Assembly (NCBI GenBank): GCA_003550445.1 | Contig: PUKG01000133.1 | Location: 1 to 8,418, forward strand | Length of the DNA: 8,418 nucleotides | Direction of reading: 5' to 3' | Source: Halobacteroidaceae bacterium | Lineage (GTDB): Bacteria > Bacillota > Halanaerobiia > B1SED10-174 | In this document: in pieces, positions 7,218-8,418 of the stretch | Position numbering within the stretch: position 1 is the stretch's first letter | Layout: each line of letters starts with the position of its first letter | Program-made: the position numbers and the translations under genes | Notes under the pieces: generated by a model | The model's database searches: none | What the model saw: the letters and a program-made list of their open reading frames with translations, nothing else | What the model was told of the DNA's origin: nothing

Positions 7218-7246
7218 ATTATACTCCTCTCCTTTTTATTTGTCAA
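7218..7246 (-). promoter_or_regulatory. Perfect-consensus sigma-A promoter of the glutaredoxin-like gene
   Basis: On the minus strand the -35 is TTGACA (7241-7246) and the -10 is TATAAT (7218-7223), with exactly 17 bases between. All 12 hexamer bases match consensus. Transcription should start near 7211, giving a leader of about 35 bases before the ATG at 7175. Confidence 0.88.
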
Positions 7247-7308
7247 ATTTCCCTTTTTTAAATTTTTCCTACTAAATGAGAAGGATTATTAAAAATAAAG
7301 GTGAATTT

Positions 7309-7322
7309 ATGATTTAAATCAA
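7309..7322. promoter_or_regulatory. Possible FNR/CRP-family box before rubredoxin
   Basis: The stretch ATGAT-TTAA-ATCAA matches the FNR-type box TTGAT-N4-ATCAA at nine of ten defined positions, and contains a perfect 12-base palindrome (7310-7321). It ends four bases before the GGGAGGTGG ribosome site of the rubredoxin gene. Regulation of a redox operon by oxygen or redox state would make sense, but the region is AT-rich and no regulator is seen in the window. Confidence 0.3.
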
Positions 7323-7338
7323 CCCGGGAGGTGGGAAA

Positions 7339-7497
7339 ATGCAAAAATGGGAATGCACCTTGTGTGGGTACATTTACGATCCCGAACAGGGAGATCCTGA
7401 TAATGGCGTTGAGCCGGGAACTGCCTGGGAAGACGTCCCCGAAGACTGGCTTTGTCCTCTTTGTGGAGCCACTAAAGACCTATTTGAACCACTATAA
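7339..7497 (+). CDS. Rubredoxin
   Basis: This complete 52-residue protein is a classical rubredoxin. Four cysteines bind one iron: C6-x-x-C9-G-Y near the start and C39-P-x-C42-G near the end. The conserved aromatic core is also visible (W4, Y11, Y13, W30, W37, F49), as is the family pattern YDPEQGDPDNGVEPGT. It is a cytoplasmic one-electron carrier. ATG at 7339 follows GGGAGGTGG at 7326-7334 with good spacing. The rubrerythrin gene starts 19 bases after the stop, so the pair is probably co-transcribed: reduced rubredoxin is a known type of electron donor to rubrerythrin for peroxide reduction in anaerobes. There is no signal peptide and no fusion. Confidence 0.97.
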   Translation: MQKWECTLCGYIYDPEQGDPDNGVEPGTAWEDVPEDWLCPLCGATKDLFEPL

Positions 7498-7516
7498 ATA
7501 ATTTGGAGGTAATACT

Positions 7517-8053
7517 ATGAGTAGAGTAAAAGGAACCCAAACTGAAAAAAACCTTTGGACAGCTTTTTCTGGCGAATCACAGGCCCGTAGCAAATATACT
7601 TATTTTGCCCAGCAGGCCCGGAAAGAGGGCTACCCAACAATAGCCCAGGTTTTTATGGAAACCGCTGAGCATGAGCTTCAGCATGCCAAAAGAATGTTTA
7701 AATTCCTCGAGGGAATCGGAGATACTCCGGAAAACCTTAAAGCTGCCGCTGATGGAGAAAATTATGAGTACAGTAAAATGTACAAAGAATTTGCTGAAAC
7801 TGCAAAAAAAGAAGGCTTTGATGATATTGCAGATGTTTTTTTAGCTGTAGCTCGCTCGGAAGAAGGGCATGAGGAACGCTTCCTGAAGTATTTAGAAGAA
7901 TTAAAAGAAGAGAGTCTTTTCAAATCCGAAGAGCCACAAATGTGGCGCTGCACCAACTGCGGTTACCTGCACGAGGGAGATGAAGCTCCGGAGGTTTGCC
8001 CGGCATGTGCTCACGGCAAAGCCTTTTTCCAGCCCTATAATGAAGTTAGATAA
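7517..8053 (+). CDS. rbr: Rubrerythrin (peroxide-reducing diiron protein)
   Basis: This 178-residue cytoplasmic protein has the full rubrerythrin layout. A four-helix ferritin-like diiron domain (about 1-135) carries the expected ligands E20 (SGESQAR), E53 and H56 (ExxH), E81 and E84 (GENYE), and E115 with H118 (EEGH). A C-terminal rubredoxin-like domain (about 141-174) has C145-x-x-C148 and C161-x-x-C164. Rubrerythrins reduce hydrogen peroxide to water, taking electrons through the rubredoxin-like iron site from rubredoxin or an NAD(P)H-linked donor. One small oddity: the second pair is followed by A165 (CPACAHGK), where glycine is usual. ATG at 7517 follows GGAGGT (7505-7510). The gene lies directly after rubredoxin and ends at a terminator. 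Confidence 0.97.
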   Translation: MSRVKGTQTEKNLWTAFSGESQARSKYTYFAQQARKEGYPTIAQVFMETAEHELQHAKRMFKFLEGIGDTPENLKAAADGENYEYSKMYKEFAETAKKEGFDDIADVFLAVARSEEGHEERFLKYLEELKEESLFKSEEPQMWRCTNCGYLHEGDEAPEVCPACAHGKAFFQPYNEVR

Positions 8054-8080
8054 AAAGGACCCCTGCGGGGGTCTTTTTTT
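8052..8080 (+). terminator. Rho-independent terminator after rubrerythrin
   Basis: GACCCC (8058-8063) pairs with GGGGTC (8068-8073) around a TGCG loop, followed by seven T residues. The stem starts right after the rubrerythrin stop codon; upstream A residues can extend pairing with the T-run. Confidence 0.92.
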
Positions 8081-8176
8081 ATTGCCAAAATTTAAAGTTA
8101 GGATGAATGTTCTGGATTTTAGTGGGCTATAATAAAAAAAAGAAGTAAAACCAAAAAAATTATATAGGTTATTCCA

Positions 8177-8205
8177 TTGAAAAACCCGATAAGAGAGATT
8201 ATTAT
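8177..8205 (+). promoter_or_regulatory. Probable sigma-A promoter of the last gene
   Basis: TTGAAA (8177-8182) and TATTAT (8200-8205) each match five of six consensus bases and are separated by 17 bases. Transcription would start near 8212, about 67 bases before the ATG at 8279. It lies in a 198-base gap between the rubrerythrin terminator and the next gene, where a promoter is required. Confidence 0.6.
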
Positions 8206-8237
8206 TAATTTAAAGTTTTGGGCTTAATTTCACAAGG

Positions 8238-8255
8238 TTTTGCTTGCAAGCAAAA
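8238..8255. promoter_or_regulatory. Perfect 18-base palindrome in the leader of the last gene
   Basis: TTTTGCTTGCAAGCAAAA is fully self-complementary. It lies after the predicted transcription start and ends six bases before the AGGAGGT ribosome site (8262-8268). It could be an operator for a dimeric repressor acting downstream of the promoter, or an RNA hairpin (seven pairs, loop TGCA) near the ribosome site. No T-run follows, so it is not a standard terminator. Confidence 0.5.
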
Positions 8256-8278
8256 ATTAAGAGGAGGTAAAAGAATTA

Positions 8279-8418
8279 ATGAAAAAGTCCAGTCTATTTA
8301 TTTTTCTGGCTGCAATGTTTCTGTTAGTAGGTTCAATTTTTTATTTTGGTGGGGATGCAAAAACTGATAGTTTACAAGAGGTCCTTCCTGCTGAAGAAAA
8401 GGGGCAATACCCTGATGG
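8279..8418 (+). CDS. Exported or membrane-anchored protein of unknown function (partial)
   Basis: The first 46 codons are present; the gene continues past the right edge. The N-terminus has a positive start (MKKSS) and a hydrophobic stretch at about 6-24 (LFIFLAAMFLLVGSIFYF), followed by a polar, acidic segment (GGDAKTDSLQEVLPAEEKG). This is a signal peptide or signal anchor. There is no cysteine, so it is not a lipoprotein. ATG at 8279 follows AGGAGGT (8262-8268) with ten bases between. A promoter and an 18-base palindrome lie upstream, and the preceding operon ends in a terminator, so it probably has its own control. I do not recognise the family; the polar part begins only at the window's end. 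Thioredoxin-like or other extracytoplasmic proteins begin this way, but nothing here decides it. Confidence 0.85.
   Translation, partial: MKKSSLFIFLAAMFLLVGSIFYFGGDAKTDSLQEVLPAEEKGQYPD

Noticed and set aside
7285..7305. PerR-type box upstream of rubredoxin
   Set aside because: The AT-rich stretch matches the 7-1-7 PerR pattern only partially, with about a third of the defined positions wrong.
8185..8192. CCCGATAA as a sigma-D -10 before the last gene
   Set aside because: No matching -35 is present upstream, and a better sigma-A promoter overlaps the same place.

Overview
The window looks like chromosome from an anaerobic, motile, Gram-positive-type bacterium, most likely a member of the Clostridia (Bacillota). 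The clues are strong AGGAGG-type ribosome sites, frequent TTG and GTG starts, the WalJ-HtrA-RlmH gene trio, a chemotaxis cheB-cheR pair, and a rubredoxin-rubrerythrin peroxide-defence pair. No transposase, integrase, CRISPR array, rRNA or tRNA was seen. Nothing here demands a wholly new system: most genes belong to known families. The less-explained material is in gene pairings and in intergenic palindromes.

Layout. At the left edge, on the minus strand, a complete cheB (41-1099) is followed by the first codons of a gene that overlaps its stop codon and is probably cheR (1-41). Divergent from cheB is a tight plus-strand unit: walJ/yycJ (1194-1979, TTG start), a membrane-anchored HtrA-type protease (1998-3161) and rlmH (3164-3649, GTG start), closed by a terminator at 3648-3679. 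This is the distal end of the WalRK operon of other Bacillota, here without walRK directly upstream.

A second plus-strand unit follows: an HD-GYP c-di-GMP phosphodiesterase (3801-4952), a creatininase-family metal hydrolase (4984-5898) and a D-2-hydroxyacid dehydrogenase (5931-6896, GTG start). The gaps are 31 and 32 bases. The unit ends at a strong hairpin (6902-6928) that also serves the convergent glutaredoxin-like gene (6939-7175, minus). That gene has a sigma-A promoter with perfect consensus -35 and -10 hexamers and a 17-base spacer.

Divergent from it, on the plus strand, lie a 52-residue rubredoxin (7339-7497) and rubrerythrin (7517-8053), then a terminator (8052-8080). Together these three genes form a small redox and oxygen-stress island: rubredoxin is a known type of electron donor for rubrerythrin's peroxide reduction. 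The window closes with the start of an exported or membrane-anchored protein (8279 onward). It is preceded by a good sigma-A promoter and a perfect 18-base palindrome in the predicted leader.
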